Source of the DNA: Streptomyces sp. NRRL F-5727
GTDB lineage: Bacteria; Actinomycetota; Actinomycetes; Streptomycetales; Streptomycetaceae
Assembly (NCBI RefSeq): GCF_000719555.1
Contig: NZ_JOGX01000007.1
Location: 1-64,000 of the forward strand
DNA length: 64,000 nt
Reading direction: 5' to 3'
The number at the start of each line of letters is the position of its first letter. The stretch's first letter is position 1. Positions 7,129-15,165 of the stretch are shown piece after piece. Under the pieces are notes generated by a model, which had not been told where the DNA came from, searched no databases, and saw only the letters and a program-made list of their open reading frames with translations. The position numbers and the translations under genes were made by a program.

Positions 7129-8278
7129 TTGCGGCGCGTCGGGCAGGTTGAGGGACCTGCCCGTCCCAACGGCGCTGGCACCATCACCCGGCGGTCCGAC
7201 GGCCGCTATCAGGCTGCCGTCTACGTCCTCCAGCCCGACGGCATGCGGGCCCGGAAGTTCGCCTACGGCAAGACCTGGGCCGAGTGCGACGCCAAGCGCC
7301 GCGCGTTGCTCGACAAGGTCGACAACGGCGTTCCCGTACCGACCCGTTCGATGAAGCTCTCCGAGTGGCTGCCGTACTGGCTGGACAACATCGTCAAGCC
7401 GCGGCCAAGTACGAGGTGCACGTCCGGCTCTACCTCGTCGGCGACGCCGACGCGGGTCCAAGCGGCTGGAATCCCTCGGCGTCGCCGACGTCCGGCGCTT
7501 CCTCGCCCAGTTGGAGAAGAAGACCAGCGCCGCCACCGCCAAGGAGTCGCACCGCGTCCTCCGCACCGCCCTCACCGCCGCCTGCCGTGAGGAGCTGGTG
7601 AGCCGGAACGTCGCGACGCTCGTCGAGCCGCCGACCGTCGCCGCCCGGGAGCTCTCCCCCTGGTCCCTGAACGAGACGCTCGACTTCCTCGCCGCCGCCC
7701 GGAAGGACCCGCTGTACGCCGCCTTCGTGCTCGCCATCGCCCTCGGCTTCCGCCGCGGGGAGGTCGTCGGCCTCCGCTGGGAGAACGTCGACCTCGACAA
7801 GCGGGAGATCCGGGTCAGGACGCAGCGGCAGCGGGTGGCCGGTGAGGTGTACGAGGACGACCCCAAGGGGCGTCGGCGCAAGCAGACGCTTCCCCTCCCC
7901 GCGATCTGCGTCGCTCCCCTGCGGTGGCAGCGTCTCAAGCAGGCCGCCGCCCGGGAGCGTGCCGGGGAGACGTGGACGGAGACCGGGTACGTCTTCACCC
8001 CCCGCACCGGCCAGCCCATCGAGTCGCGCAACCTCTACCGCTCGTTCACCCGCGTCGCGAAGAACGCCGGTCTCCGCGTCGTCCGGCTCCACGACGCCCG
8101 GCACGGCACGGCAACGCTCCTCACCGCTGCCGGCGTCCCGCCCCGCGTCGTGATGGAGATCCTCGGACACAGCCAGATCGCCGTGACGATGAACGTGTAC
8201 ACGCACGTCGTCCAGGACACGCAGCGGGAGGCCGTGGGTCACGTGGATCGGCTGCTCAGGAGCCGTCCCCGGTCGTGA
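7129..8278 (+). pseudogene. Tyrosine integrase with two frameshifts
   Basis: An actinophage/AICE-type site-specific recombinase broken into three frames. 7129-7406 encodes the arm-binding domain (NGAGTITRRSDGRYQAAVYV) and the start of the core-binding domain (MKLSEWLPYWLDNIVKP). About 7408-7445 continues one frame over (KYEVHVRLYLV), apparently after loss of a few codons. From about 7458 (KRLESLGVADVRRFL) the third frame runs intact to the stop. The catalytic domain keeps its residues: Arg in GFRRGEVVGL, HDAR, GHSQ and the Tyr of NVYTH. The first frame has only a TTG start, so the N-terminus may also be damaged. It reads toward attR, as expected for a tRNA-targeting integrase; the product is probably inactive. 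Confidence 0.88.
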
Positions 8279-8289
8279 TCGACCGCTCC

Positions 8290-8302
8290 CGTTGATGTCA
8301 GA
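8290..8302. repeat. 13-bp direct repeat inside the right island end
   Basis: CGTTGATGTCAGA, identical to 3538-3550, followed by another GATGTCA seven bases on. Candidate integrase arm site; see the left copy. Confidence 0.5.
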
Positions 8303-8312
8303 AATAGATGTC

Positions 8313-8346
8313 AAAGGCCCCTCGCCATGATCAGCGAGGGGCCTTT
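8313..8346 (-). terminator. tRNA-Val terminator
   Basis: A perfect 13-bp hairpin (8313-8325 with 8334-8346, 8-nt loop) lies 5 bases beyond the 3' CCA of tRNA-Val. The island apparently supplied it along with the replacement tRNA 3' end. Confidence 0.75.
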
Positions 8347-8350
8347 GCAC

Positions 8351-8384
8351 TGGTGGGCGCGGACGGTTTCGAACCGCCGACATC
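8351..8384. other. attR within tRNA-Val
   Basis: This 34-bp core is identical to attL at 3415-3448 and covers the CCA end, acceptor 3' strand and T arm. The crossover lies inside this block. Confidence 0.85.
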
Positions 8385-8425
8385 TGCTTTGTAAGAGCAG
8401 CGCTCTACCCCTGAGCTACGCACCC
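8351..8425 (-). tRNA. tRNA-Val (anticodon UAC)
   Basis: The minus strand folds as a full cloverleaf. The acceptor GGGTGCG (8425-8419) pairs with CGCGCCC (8361-8355). The D arm contains GCTCAGGGGTAGAGC. The anticodon stem CTGCT/AGCAG holds the loop CTTACAA, giving anticodon UAC, which decodes GUA. The T arm carries GGTTCGAAACC. The discriminator is A and CCA is encoded (8353-8351). The tRNA stays intact because the island restored its 3' end. Confidence 0.93.
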
Positions 8426-8585
8426 TTGGGAGAAGGCAACAGCCTACACGGAGGGGATGGGCGGATCGCAAACGCGTATGGGAGGGGCGGGGCGCGAACT
8501 GATCGGGTCGTGTGTTCGTCCTCAGGGGGTGGGAGAATGGGCGTCCGGACGGCCGGGCACTTCGGAGACAGCGCGGGAGAGGGAC

Positions 8586-9944
8586 GTGGCGAGCGATGTG
8601 AGGGGTGGGGCGGCGTCCGGGGGCGGTTCGGTGGTGGGGCTCGTGCTGGTGTTGCCGGTGCTCGTCGGGGCGCTGTTGCCGCTGTCGTTCGCCGGCGGGG
8701 GTGGTCGCCGGTGGTTCGGCGGGGGGCGTCAGGAGGGGCAGCGGGCGGAGGCGCAGGCGGCGAAGGACGCGGCGGCCGCGGCGTTCTACGAGCTCGACAC
8801 CGCCCAGCGGGGGCTGCGGATCACCATAGAGACGATCACGGCCGTCGACGGGTCCCCCGAGGCCCGGCGGGCCGTCGAGCAGTTCGCGGCGCTGGGGCGG
8901 CGGATCGACGAGGTGTCGCACGCGTACATCTCCGCGGTCGACGCCCATGATCTCGACCGGGACGAGCTCGACGCCGGGACCGCCCAGCGGGCCCGGGGCG
9001 AGCTGGTGCGGGCGCGGGAGGAGCTGGAGCGGGTCAAGGGGGAGCTCGACCGGTTCGAGAGCGGGCTGGCGCCGTTGCTCGGGCGGGCGGAGACGCAGCT
9101 GGCGCGGCTCGCGCCGGCCGTGGAGCGGGCCCGGCAGGCGCTGCGCGGGGCGAGCGAGGCGCTCGACTCCGTGCGGGGGACGGGGCTGCGGGCGGACGAT
9201 CTGGCCGCGCGGCTCGCGGCGCTCGGGCCCGAGCTGACCCGGCTCAACGAGGGGGCCGGGCGGCACGGGGTCGCCGAGACGCTGGAGCGGGCCGACCGGG
9301 TGCTGCGGGATGCCGAGGCGGTACGGGCCGAGGCCGAGCGGCTGCCGGAGCGGGCCGCGGAGATCGACAAGCGGCTGGTGTCGCTGCGGACCCGGGCACA
9401 GGCGCTGACGACCCGCGCGGAGGCCGTCGAGCCGGTCCTCTCCGAGCTGCGCCGGCGGTACTCCGCCGCCTGCTGGCAGGACCTCCAGCACGTGCCGGAG
9501 CAGGCCGCCGGGGCCGTACGGCAGGCCGAGGAGCGGCTCGCGGAGGCCGCGGTCGCCCGGGCCGAGCAGCGGTGGCCGGACGCCACGGCGCTGCTGTCGA
9601 CCGTACGCGCGCTGCTCGACACCACCGGGGAGGCCGTGTCCGCGGCCGGTGACCGGCTGCGGCGGCTGGACGCGGTCGCCAAGGACCCGACGGCGGAGAC
9701 GGACCGGGCGAGGTTCGCGGTACGGGACGCGCAGCGGCTGGCCATGGAGGGCCGCAGCCGGCCCGATCCGCGGCACGCCGGCCCCCTCGACGAGGCCGTG
9801 GCGCGGATCGAGCGGGCCGTGGAGGGGCTCGAAGGGCGCCACCCCGACTACTGGCACTTCCTGATGGAGCTGGAGGCGGTACGGGCCGAGGCCGCCCGGG
9901 TCGTCGCCGCCATCCGTGAGGAGCGCGGCGCGGGGGCCCACTAG
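8586..9944 (+). CDS. Membrane-anchored coiled-coil protein
   Basis: A 452-residue protein starting at a GTG preceded by GGAGAGGGA. One hydrophobic segment at about residues 15-38 (GLVLVLPVLVGALLPLSF) is followed by a long, almost uninterrupted helical region rich in Ala, Arg, Glu and Leu with heptad character. It thus looks anchored by its N-terminus with a large coiled-coil body. Streptomyces genomes carry similar uncharacterised proteins. Its stop codon falls within the first unit of a short tandem repeat that separates it from the FmdB-like gene. Confidence 0.7.
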   Translation: MASDVRGGAASGGGSVVGLVLVLPVLVGALLPLSFAGGGGRRWFGGGRQEGQRAEAQAAKDAAAAAFYELDTAQRGLRITIETITAVDGSPEARRAVEQFAALGRRIDEVSHAYISAVDAHDLDRDELDAGTAQRARGELVRAREELERVKGELDRFESGLAPLLGRAETQLARLAPAVERARQALRGASEALDSVRGTGLRADDLAARLAALGPELTRLNEGAGRHGVAETLERADRVLRDAEAVRAEAERLPERAAEIDKRLVSLRTRAQALTTRAEAVEPVLSELRRRYSAACWQDLQHVPEQAAGAVRQAEERLAEAAVARAEQRWPDATALLSTVRALLDTTGEAVSAAGDRLRRLDAVAKDPTAETDRARFAVRDAQRLAMEGRSRPDPRHAGPLDEAVARIERAVEGLEGRHPDYWHFLMELEAVRAEAARVVAAIREERGAGAH

Positions 9945-10059
9945 CCGCCGCGCGGGGGCCACTAGCCATGATGCGGGGGTCCAGTAGGCACCGTGCGGGC
10001 CCACTAGCGGTGGTGCGGGGGTCCGGTAGCCACCGTGCGGGGGCCTACTAGCCTGGGGG
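9931..10059. repeat. Six-unit tandem repeat, 20-22 bp
   Basis: Units begin at 9931, 9953, 9974, 9996, 10016 and 10038, each of the form CGGGGGCCnACTAGCC plus a variable ACCGTG-like tail. Unit 1 contains the stop codon of the upstream gene and unit 6 ends one base before the FmdB-like start, so the array fills the whole intergenic gap. The units are imperfect, and nothing resembling spacers is present. Confidence 0.85.
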
Positions 10060-10060
10060 C

Positions 10061-10273
10061 ATGCCTCGTTACGAATACCGCTGCCGCACCTGTGGTGACA
10101 CCTTCGAGCTGAGCCGGCCGATGGCCGAGTCCTCGGCGCCCGCCTCCTGCCCCGCCGGGCACGACGACACCGTGAAGCTGCTGTCGGCCGTGGCCGTCGG
10201 CGGGACGGCCACGGGCGGTCCCGCGGCCCCCGCCGGCGGTGGTGGCTGCTGCGGCGGGGGCTGCTGCGGCTGA
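10061..10273 (+). CDS. FmdB-family zinc-ribbon protein
   Basis: A 70-residue protein with the FmdB start MPRYEYRCRTCGDTFEL. The first zinc knuckle (CRTC) is present. The second is altered to CPAGH, so the metal may be held by Cys3-His or not at all. The tail is Gly/Cys-rich (GGGGCCGGGCCG), common in actinomycete members. Function is unknown; FmdB was first noted in formamidase operons. Its start immediately follows a tandem repeat array, and only the G-run of the last unit could act as ribosome site. Confidence 0.85.
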   Translation: MPRYEYRCRTCGDTFELSRPMAESSAPASCPAGHDDTVKLLSAVAVGGTATGGPAAPAGGGGCCGGGCCG

Positions 10274-10276
10274 CCC

Positions 10277-11098
10277 TCAGGACAGCGCGGCCGCCCTGAA
10301 GCGGCGGAGGATCTCCTCGCCCGCCGCGACGCCCCGCTCCGCGAGGACGTCGAGGTGGGGGGCGGTCCAGTCGGTGTCGGCGAGTTCGCCGTGGCCCGGG
10401 CGCCAGGCCCGGTCCGCGGCGAGCAGCAGGTCGGCGTCGAGGAGCGAGTCGCCGGCGGCGAGGGTGAGCGCGGCGCCGGTGCGCCGGGCGACCTCGCGGA
10501 CGGCGGCGCTCTTCGTCAGCGGCTTCGGCACCGCGTACACCTTGCGGCCCTGGAGGGAGACCGTCCAGCCGCGGTCGCCGGCCCAGGCGCCGAAGCGGTC
10601 CAGCCAGTCCTCCGGGAGCCGTTCCCGCTCGACGACCAGATAGGCGAAGAGGTCCTCGGCGACCCGGTGCTTGCGCACCCAGGAGAGGTCCGTGGTCGCG
10701 GTGAGGTAGGCGCGGATCTCGGAGAGCGGGGCGCACTCGTCGGCGAGCCTGCGGATGACGGAGGCGTGCCAGTCGGCGTCGGTGACGCCGTCGACGAGGA
10801 TGTGCCCGCCGTTGGCGCAGATCGCGTACTTCGGTGTGCTGCCGGGGAGTTGGATGCGCTGGTACTGCTTGCGCGTCCGGGTCGTGGTGGGCACGAAGAC
10901 GGTCTCGGCGGTGAGCCGCGCGAGGAGTTCGGCGGCCTCCTCGGTCATGTACGAGAGCGGCTTGGACTCGTGGACCTCGACGCACAGCAGCCGGGGCGCC
11001 TGGGCGTCGGGCATGCCGAGGGCGAGGGCCGCGGTCGAGTAGATGAGGGTGCGGTCGAGGTCGCTGGCCACCAGGGTGGCGGTCGAGGGGGTGCTCAT
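10277..11098 (-). CDS. HAD-superfamily phosphatase of the Ter module
   Basis: A 273-residue hydrolase. Motif I is DLDRTLIYS near residue 13, a Cof/SPP-like cap follows (GGHILVDGV), and the terminal Mg site is AAGDSLLDADLL near 225. It probably removes phosphate from a sugar or nucleoside phosphate. The start overlaps the StiP stop by ATGA, indicating translational coupling. Ter-linked operons in bacteria commonly join this HAD enzyme with a phosphoribosyltransferase, StiP and an HpcH-like lyase in a proposed nucleoside-like metabolite pathway (published by comparative genomics). The substrate is unproven. Confidence 0.85.
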   Translation of the reverse strand: MSTPSTATLVASDLDRTLIYSTAALALGMPDAQAPRLLCVEVHESKPLSYMTEEAAELLARLTAETVFVPTTTRTRKQYQRIQLPGSTPKYAICANGGHILVDGVTDADWHASVIRRLADECAPLSEIRAYLTATTDLSWVRKHRVAEDLFAYLVVERERLPEDWLDRFGAWAGDRGWTVSLQGRKVYAVPKPLTKSAAVREVARRTGAALTLAAGDSLLDADLLLAADRAWRPGHGELADTDWTAPHLDVLAERGVAAGEEILRRFRAAALS

Positions 11099-13752
11099 CG
11101 GGACACCACCGCCTTGCCGTCGGCGCCTGTCGCACCCCTGGTGTACTGGGGGTGGATCAGGCCCACGCAGGTGTACGGGAGGTCGTCGACCTCCTCCACC
11201 GGGACGCCGCGCTGTTCGGCGAGGAGGCGGACGTGGGCGAGGTCGGCGCCGGCGCCGCGCTTCGCGAGGATCTTCCAGGGGACGCGCCGGAGGAGGACGC
11301 GGGTGGTCTCGCCGACGCCGGGCTTGACGAGGTTGACGTCGTGGATGCCGTACTCCTCGCTGATCCGCTCGACGGCCGCCCAGCCCTCCCAGGTGGGGGT
11401 GCGGTCGGCGGCGAGGAGGTCCTTGACGTCGGTGTCGACGGTGTCGGCGACCTCGTCGAAGCGGGCCTCGACGGCGTCGAGGAAGGCGTTCGAGACGTCG
11501 GCGCCGGCCAGGTCGCGGTAGAACTTGGCGCCGTGGAAGTCGGCCGCGCCGACCAGGTCGGAGCGGAGCACCGTACGCGATATCAGGCCGGAGACGGTCG
11601 AGTTGAGGCAGGCGGAGGGGATGAGGAAGTCCTCGCGGGTGCCGTAGGTGCGGACGCAGGAGCCGGGGTCGGCGAGGACCGCGATCTCCGGGTCGAAGCC
11701 GGCGAACTCCTCCGACTCCCGCAGGGCGGCGGCGAGTTCGCGGGTGATGGCGCCCTTGCCGGTCCAGCCGTCGACGAAGACGACGTCGGCCGGGTCGTGG
11801 TGGGCGGCGAGCCAGCGCAGGGCGTTGGCGTCGATGCCGCGGCCGCGGACGATGGAGACGGCGTAGTGGGGCAGGTCGAGGCCGTGGCGGTGGTGGGCCC
11901 AGCGGCGCATGAGGACGCCGACGGGGGTGCCGGCGCGGGCGAGGGAGACGAGGACCGGGCGGCCGGACCGCTCGGCGAGGACGGTCTCGGTGACGGTGCC
12001 GACGGCGTGGGCGATGCGGGCGGCGGAGGTCTCCAGGGCCGCGTGGAAGAGCTCCTGGTAGCGGGCGCTGGGCTGGTACTCGACGGGCAGCGACTCGGCG
12101 TAGTGGGCGCCGCCGCGCTGGATGGCTTCCTCGCGTTCCTCGGTGGGCGCCTCCAGTTCGACGTCCGAGAGGTCCTGGAGCAGCCAGCCGACCTCCTCGG
12201 GGGCGTACGAGGAGAAGGCGGGGCCGCGGAGGGGCTCGGGCAGCATGGAGCTCCTTTCGGGAGCTTCGGGTCCGGTCGCTTCGGATGCGGTGGCGGAGAC
12301 CGCGGACCCGAACGCGTCGGACGCGGTGGCGGAAGCCACGGATCCGGTCGCTTCGGGCATGGTCTCGGCGACCGCGGATCCGGTCGCTTCGGACACGGTC
12401 TCGGCGACCGCGGATCCGGTCGCCTCGGACGCGGTGGCGGCGACCGGTTCCACGGCCGCCCGCGGTTGCGGTGCGTACGAGGGGACGACCGCCAGGACGA
12501 CGTGCGGGATGTGGGCGGCGAGCTGGGCCAGCAGGCCCTCGGGGGCGTGCAGCTCGGGGGTGTCGGCGGTCGAGTCGACGACGGCGACGACGGCGTCGTA
12601 GCCGCCGCCGGCCACGTTGTAGGCGTAGCGCTCGCCGGGCCCGTCGGCGGGGTCGTCGTGGGCGGGGAAGACGAGCCGGGTGCGGATGGCGTAGCCGGGG
12701 TCGTCGACGGCGAGGACGGGTGAGCGGGTGGTGGTGGAGTAGCGGACGTCGAGTCCGGCGTCCTCCAGGGCGCCGGCGAGCCGCAGCGGCGCGTACATCA
12801 GCTCCTCGAAGCCGAGGACGAGTACCCGGGGGGCCTCGCCGCCGGGGGCGTCGGCCGCGCTCACGTCCAGCGCCTCGGTGAGGGCCCGGGTCATCGCCGG
12901 CAGGGCGGTCTCCAGGCGGGCGCGGTGGGCGGGGGTGAAGCCGTGCCGGCCGCCGTCGGGGAGGTCCGCGGGCCAGTCGAGGTCGACGCGTACGGGGGTG
13001 GCGACGGCGGCGAAGCCGCCGCGGGAGCGCGGGGCGGGGGCCGTGCCGGGGGCGGGCTCGTGCCGGGCGACCAGCTCCTGGCCCTTCTCCAGGACGCCGG
13101 CGGGGAGGCCGACGGTGCCGGCGGCGAGGCTGACGAGGTCGACGCGGGCGCCGATCTCCTCGGCGAAGCCGGTGAGGCGGTCGCGGTCGGCGGGGCCGCG
13201 CATGTCGACCAGGGCGACGACGACGTACCGGTCGCGGGGGTAGCGCTCGTGCAGGCCGCGGATGGTGTTGAGGACGGTGTTGCCGGTGGAGAACTCGTCG
13301 TCGACGAGGACCAGCGGTCCCTTGCCCGCCAGCAGCTCCGGGTCCTCCGGGAGCAGCAGGTGGGAGGTGGCGTGCGAGTGGGACTCCTCGAAGCCGCCGG
13401 CGGTGGTGACGCCGGCGACGGGGCGGCGGGTGGAGTGGAGGTAGGGGGCGGTGCCGAGGCCGTCGGCGACGGCGTGGCCGAGGGCGGTGGCGGTCTCCGC
13501 GTAGCCGAGGACGACGGCCTGTGCGGCCTCGTCGGCGCCGAGGAGCTCCCGGACGCGCAGGCCGAGGCCGAGGCCGGAGCCGTACACGACGGAGGGGTGC
13601 TGCGGCACGTGCTTGCCGAGCACGCTGGAGACGAGCAGGTGGGCCCGCTTGGGGTTGCGGCGCAGGGCGAGGCCCAGGAGGGCGGTCAGCTCCTCGTCGC
13701 CGGCCAGCTCGACGCCGAGCCGCTCCGCGACCCATGTTCCGGTCCACACCAC
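11095..13752 (-). CDS. Phosphoribosyltransferase-TRSP fused to StiP-type protein
   Basis: An open frame of 885 residues joining two proteins usually separate in Streptomyces. Residues 1-430: an Orn/PRPP-type phosphoribosyltransferase with the PRPP loop LVDDEFSTGNT near 148, then a TRSP domain (VLVLGFEELMYAPLRLAGAL). Residues 435-495: a repetitive linker (SEATGSAVAET-type) encoded by a 36-bp minisatellite. Residues 503-885: a StiP/PELOTA-type protein (FSSYAPEEVGWLLQDLSDVE, SLARAGTPVGVLMRRW, LNSTVSGLISRTVL). An internal ATG at 12246 with GAAAGGAG upstream could still start StiP alone, so both fused and separate products are possible. GTG start after GAAAGGAC; stop overlaps the HAD gene. Role inferred: building a phosphoribosyl metabolite in a Ter stress pathway. 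Confidence 0.85.
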   Translation of the reverse strand: MVWTGTWVAERLGVELAGDEELTALLGLALRRNPKRAHLLVSSVLGKHVPQHPSVVYGSGLGLGLRVRELLGADEAAQAVVLGYAETATALGHAVADGLGTAPYLHSTRRPVAGVTTAGGFEESHSHATSHLLLPEDPELLAGKGPLVLVDDEFSTGNTVLNTIRGLHERYPRDRYVVVALVDMRGPADRDRLTGFAEEIGARVDLVSLAAGTVGLPAGVLEKGQELVARHEPAPGTAPAPRSRGGFAAVATPVRVDLDWPADLPDGGRHGFTPAHRARLETALPAMTRALTEALDVSAADAPGGEAPRVLVLGFEELMYAPLRLAGALEDAGLDVRYSTTTRSPVLAVDDPGYAIRTRLVFPAHDDPADGPGERYAYNVAGGGYDAVVAVVDSTADTPELHAPEGLLAQLAAHIPHVVLAVVPSYAPQPRAAVEPVAATASEATGSAVAETVSEATGSAVAETMPEATGSVASATASDAFGSAVSATASEATGPEAPERSSMLPEPLRGPAFSSYAPEEVGWLLQDLSDVELEAPTEEREEAIQRGGAHYAESLPVEYQPSARYQELFHAALETSAARIAHAVGTVTETVLAERSGRPVLVSLARAGTPVGVLMRRWAHHRHGLDLPHYAVSIVRGRGIDANALRWLAAHHDPADVVFVDGWTGKGAITRELAAALRESEEFAGFDPEIAVLADPGSCVRTYGTREDFLIPSACLNSTVSGLISRTVLRSDLVGAADFHGAKFYRDLAGADVSNAFLDAVEARFDEVADTVDTDVKDLLAADRTPTWEGWAAVERISEEYGIHDVNLVKPGVGETTRVLLRRVPWKILAKRGAGADLAHVRLLAEQRGVPVEEVDDLPYTCVGLIHPQYTRGATGADGKAVVSR
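12244..12258 (-). promoter_or_regulatory. Internal ribosome site and start for StiP
   Basis: On the minus strand GAAAGGAG is followed after four bases by ATG at 12246-12244, in frame with the fusion and exactly at the first conserved StiP residues (MLPEPLRGP). It is a stronger site than that of the fusion start and suggests StiP was, or still is, translated on its own. Confidence 0.65.
12271..12450. repeat. 36-bp minisatellite, five units
   Basis: Exactly five 36-base units (12271, 12307, 12343, 12379, 12415), mostly of form TCCGGTCGCTTCGG...CGCGGA. The length is a multiple of three, so unit number can vary without breaking the frame of the fused gene. The units encode a 12-residue Ala/Thr/Ser/Glu-rich linker. 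Confidence 0.93.
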
Positions 13753-13770
13753 GTCGCCGCAGTCCTTTCG

Positions 13771-14943
13771 TCAGCCGGCGAGGCCGGCGGTGAGCAGTTC
13801 CACGAAACCGACGTCCTCGCGGGCGACGCCGAAGACCTCGGCGCGGATGAGGGTGCGCTCGGCCCAGGCGCGGTGCGGTTTCACTTCGTTCATCTTGTTG
13901 GTGTAGGCGGAGCGGAGCACTCCGCCGCCGTCCTGTTCGGGCCGGAGGATGTCCTGTGCGTCGCTCCACTCCTCGTGGCTGACCACGGACAGGGCGTGGA
14001 CGGGCAGCACGTGGGTGGGGTGGATGCAGGTCTTGCCGAGGAGGCCGTTGGCGCGGTCGAGCTCGATCTCGCGGAGCAGGCCGTCCATGTCGTGCTCGAT
14101 GAGGGCGGTGCGCAGGTCCTCGGCGCGGCCCTCCAGGAAGGGGCTGCGGCGCAGCTGGGGCTTGAAGATGCGCTCGCCGGGGCGGAAGTACTCCCAGACG
14201 GGGCCGGTGATGGTGAAGCCGGTGCCGTCGGCGCGGCCGAGGACGTTGACGACGTCGGCGATGACGTGGGCGACGACCTTGACGTCGTACGCGGTCATGT
14301 CGGGCGAGCGGCGGAGTCCGTAGGCGGAGCAGAAGTCGGTGACGCCGAGGCGGAGCGCGAGGACGCGGTCGCGGTGCTTGTCGGTGAGGGCGGCGATGCC
14401 GGCGAGGGTCTCGGCCCGGGTCTCCAGGTGGAGGAGCTCGGGGGACTCCAGGACGGGCATGGCGTAGAGGCGGCGTCCGGCGGTGCGCTCGGCCTGGGCG
14501 AGGGCGTCGAGGAAGGCGCTGCCGCGGGCTTCGGTGAACTTGGGGAGTACGAATCCGGCCAGTAGGGCGACGGTGTCGCCGAGGCGGGTGACGAGGTCGG
14601 TGATCTGGCGCGGTTCGCGGACCCGGATGAAGAGGAGCGGGACGTCGGGGCCGTCGGTCCGGCCGTCGGCGAGGTCGCGGAACTGGTGGACGAGGTTGGC
14701 CTCGCCGGCCTCGACGTCGGCGTCGCTGATGGAGTCCTCCAGGCAGAGGACCATGGAGACGACGCCGCGGGCGGCCTGTTTGCGGATGTCGTCGGCGAGG
14801 CGGGGCCGGGTGGCGGGGCTGTAGAGGGTGGCGCCGAGGGCGACCGCGAGCGTGCGGGCGGGCGAGTCGGCGGTGAACTCGGCCGGCTCGCGGTGGAACA
14901 GCCCGCTCCGCACCGCGGAGGGGATGTGCCCGAAATGACGCAT
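13771..14943 (-). CDS. HpcH/HpaI aldolase / citrate lyase-like protein of the Ter module
   Basis: A 390-residue TIM-barrel protein of the CitE/HpcH class. Landmarks are an early CLEDSISDADVEAGEANL segment with acidic metal ligands, FIRVREPRQITDLV, VLPKFTEARG and the long family-specific C-terminal part (TCIHPTHVLPVHALSVVSHEEW). The ATG is preceded by GGGGGA. It is the first gene of the minus-strand operon, 18 bases before the phosphoribosyltransferase. In Ter-linked modules this lyase is thought to make a carbon skeleton or CoA-dependent intermediate; the substrate is unknown. It diverges from a TerD-type gene across a 222-base promoter region. Confidence 0.87.
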   Translation of the reverse strand: MRHFGHIPSAVRSGLFHREPAEFTADSPARTLAVALGATLYSPATRPRLADDIRKQAARGVVSMVLCLEDSISDADVEAGEANLVHQFRDLADGRTDGPDVPLLFIRVREPRQITDLVTRLGDTVALLAGFVLPKFTEARGSAFLDALAQAERTAGRRLYAMPVLESPELLHLETRAETLAGIAALTDKHRDRVLALRLGVTDFCSAYGLRRSPDMTAYDVKVVAHVIADVVNVLGRADGTGFTITGPVWEYFRPGERIFKPQLRRSPFLEGRAEDLRTALIEHDMDGLLREIELDRANGLLGKTCIHPTHVLPVHALSVVSHEEWSDAQDILRPEQDGGGVLRSAYTNKMNEVKPHRAWAERTLIRAEVFGVAREDVGFVELLTAGLAG

Positions 14944-15165
14944 GTAAGTCCCCCGTCTGCTTGCCTGGACCCTGACGACACGTGGCCGGTAATAGTACGT
15001 AGGTGCGGGTGTCCGTAGTTCCCACTCCGCATGAAATCCAGGTAACTCGTCCCCGTCGGGTCCCCTCCCCTCCTCCCGCACCCGCCCCGGTTCCGTCAGG
15101 TGTACGGCGCCGCTCCGCTTCGCCCGGTGCCCCCGCGTTGTCCCGCGGTCGGGCAGGAGGGCAGG

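Larger units (their letters stand above)
3415..8384. mobile_element. Genomic island integrated in tRNA-Val
   Basis: A segment of about 4.9 kb lies between two identical 34-bp sequences (3415-3448 and 8351-8384) that correspond to the 3' end of tRNA-Val. A tyrosine integrase reading toward the tRNA sits at the right edge. The interior is clearly lower in GC than the flanks, most strongly from 4.87 to 7.09 kb. Cargo: two small hypothetical genes, remnants of a membrane peptide and a GntR regulator, and an OLD-family nuclease. No replication initiator, excisionase or transfer gene is recognisable and the integrase is frame-shifted, so it looks like a decayed integrative element carrying a defence-type cargo. 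Confidence 0.85.

Noticed and set aside
9931..10059. CRISPR array
   Set aside because: Units are tandem without spacers, vary in length, and no cas genes are nearby. The same holds for the arrays at 1011, 12271 and 27806.
10277..15025. A minus-strand open frame of about 1580 codons
   Set aside because: Only its last 273 codons (the HAD protein) are real. The rest is Arg/Pro-rich read-through in the wrong frame of the two genes upstream, a known effect of very high GC.
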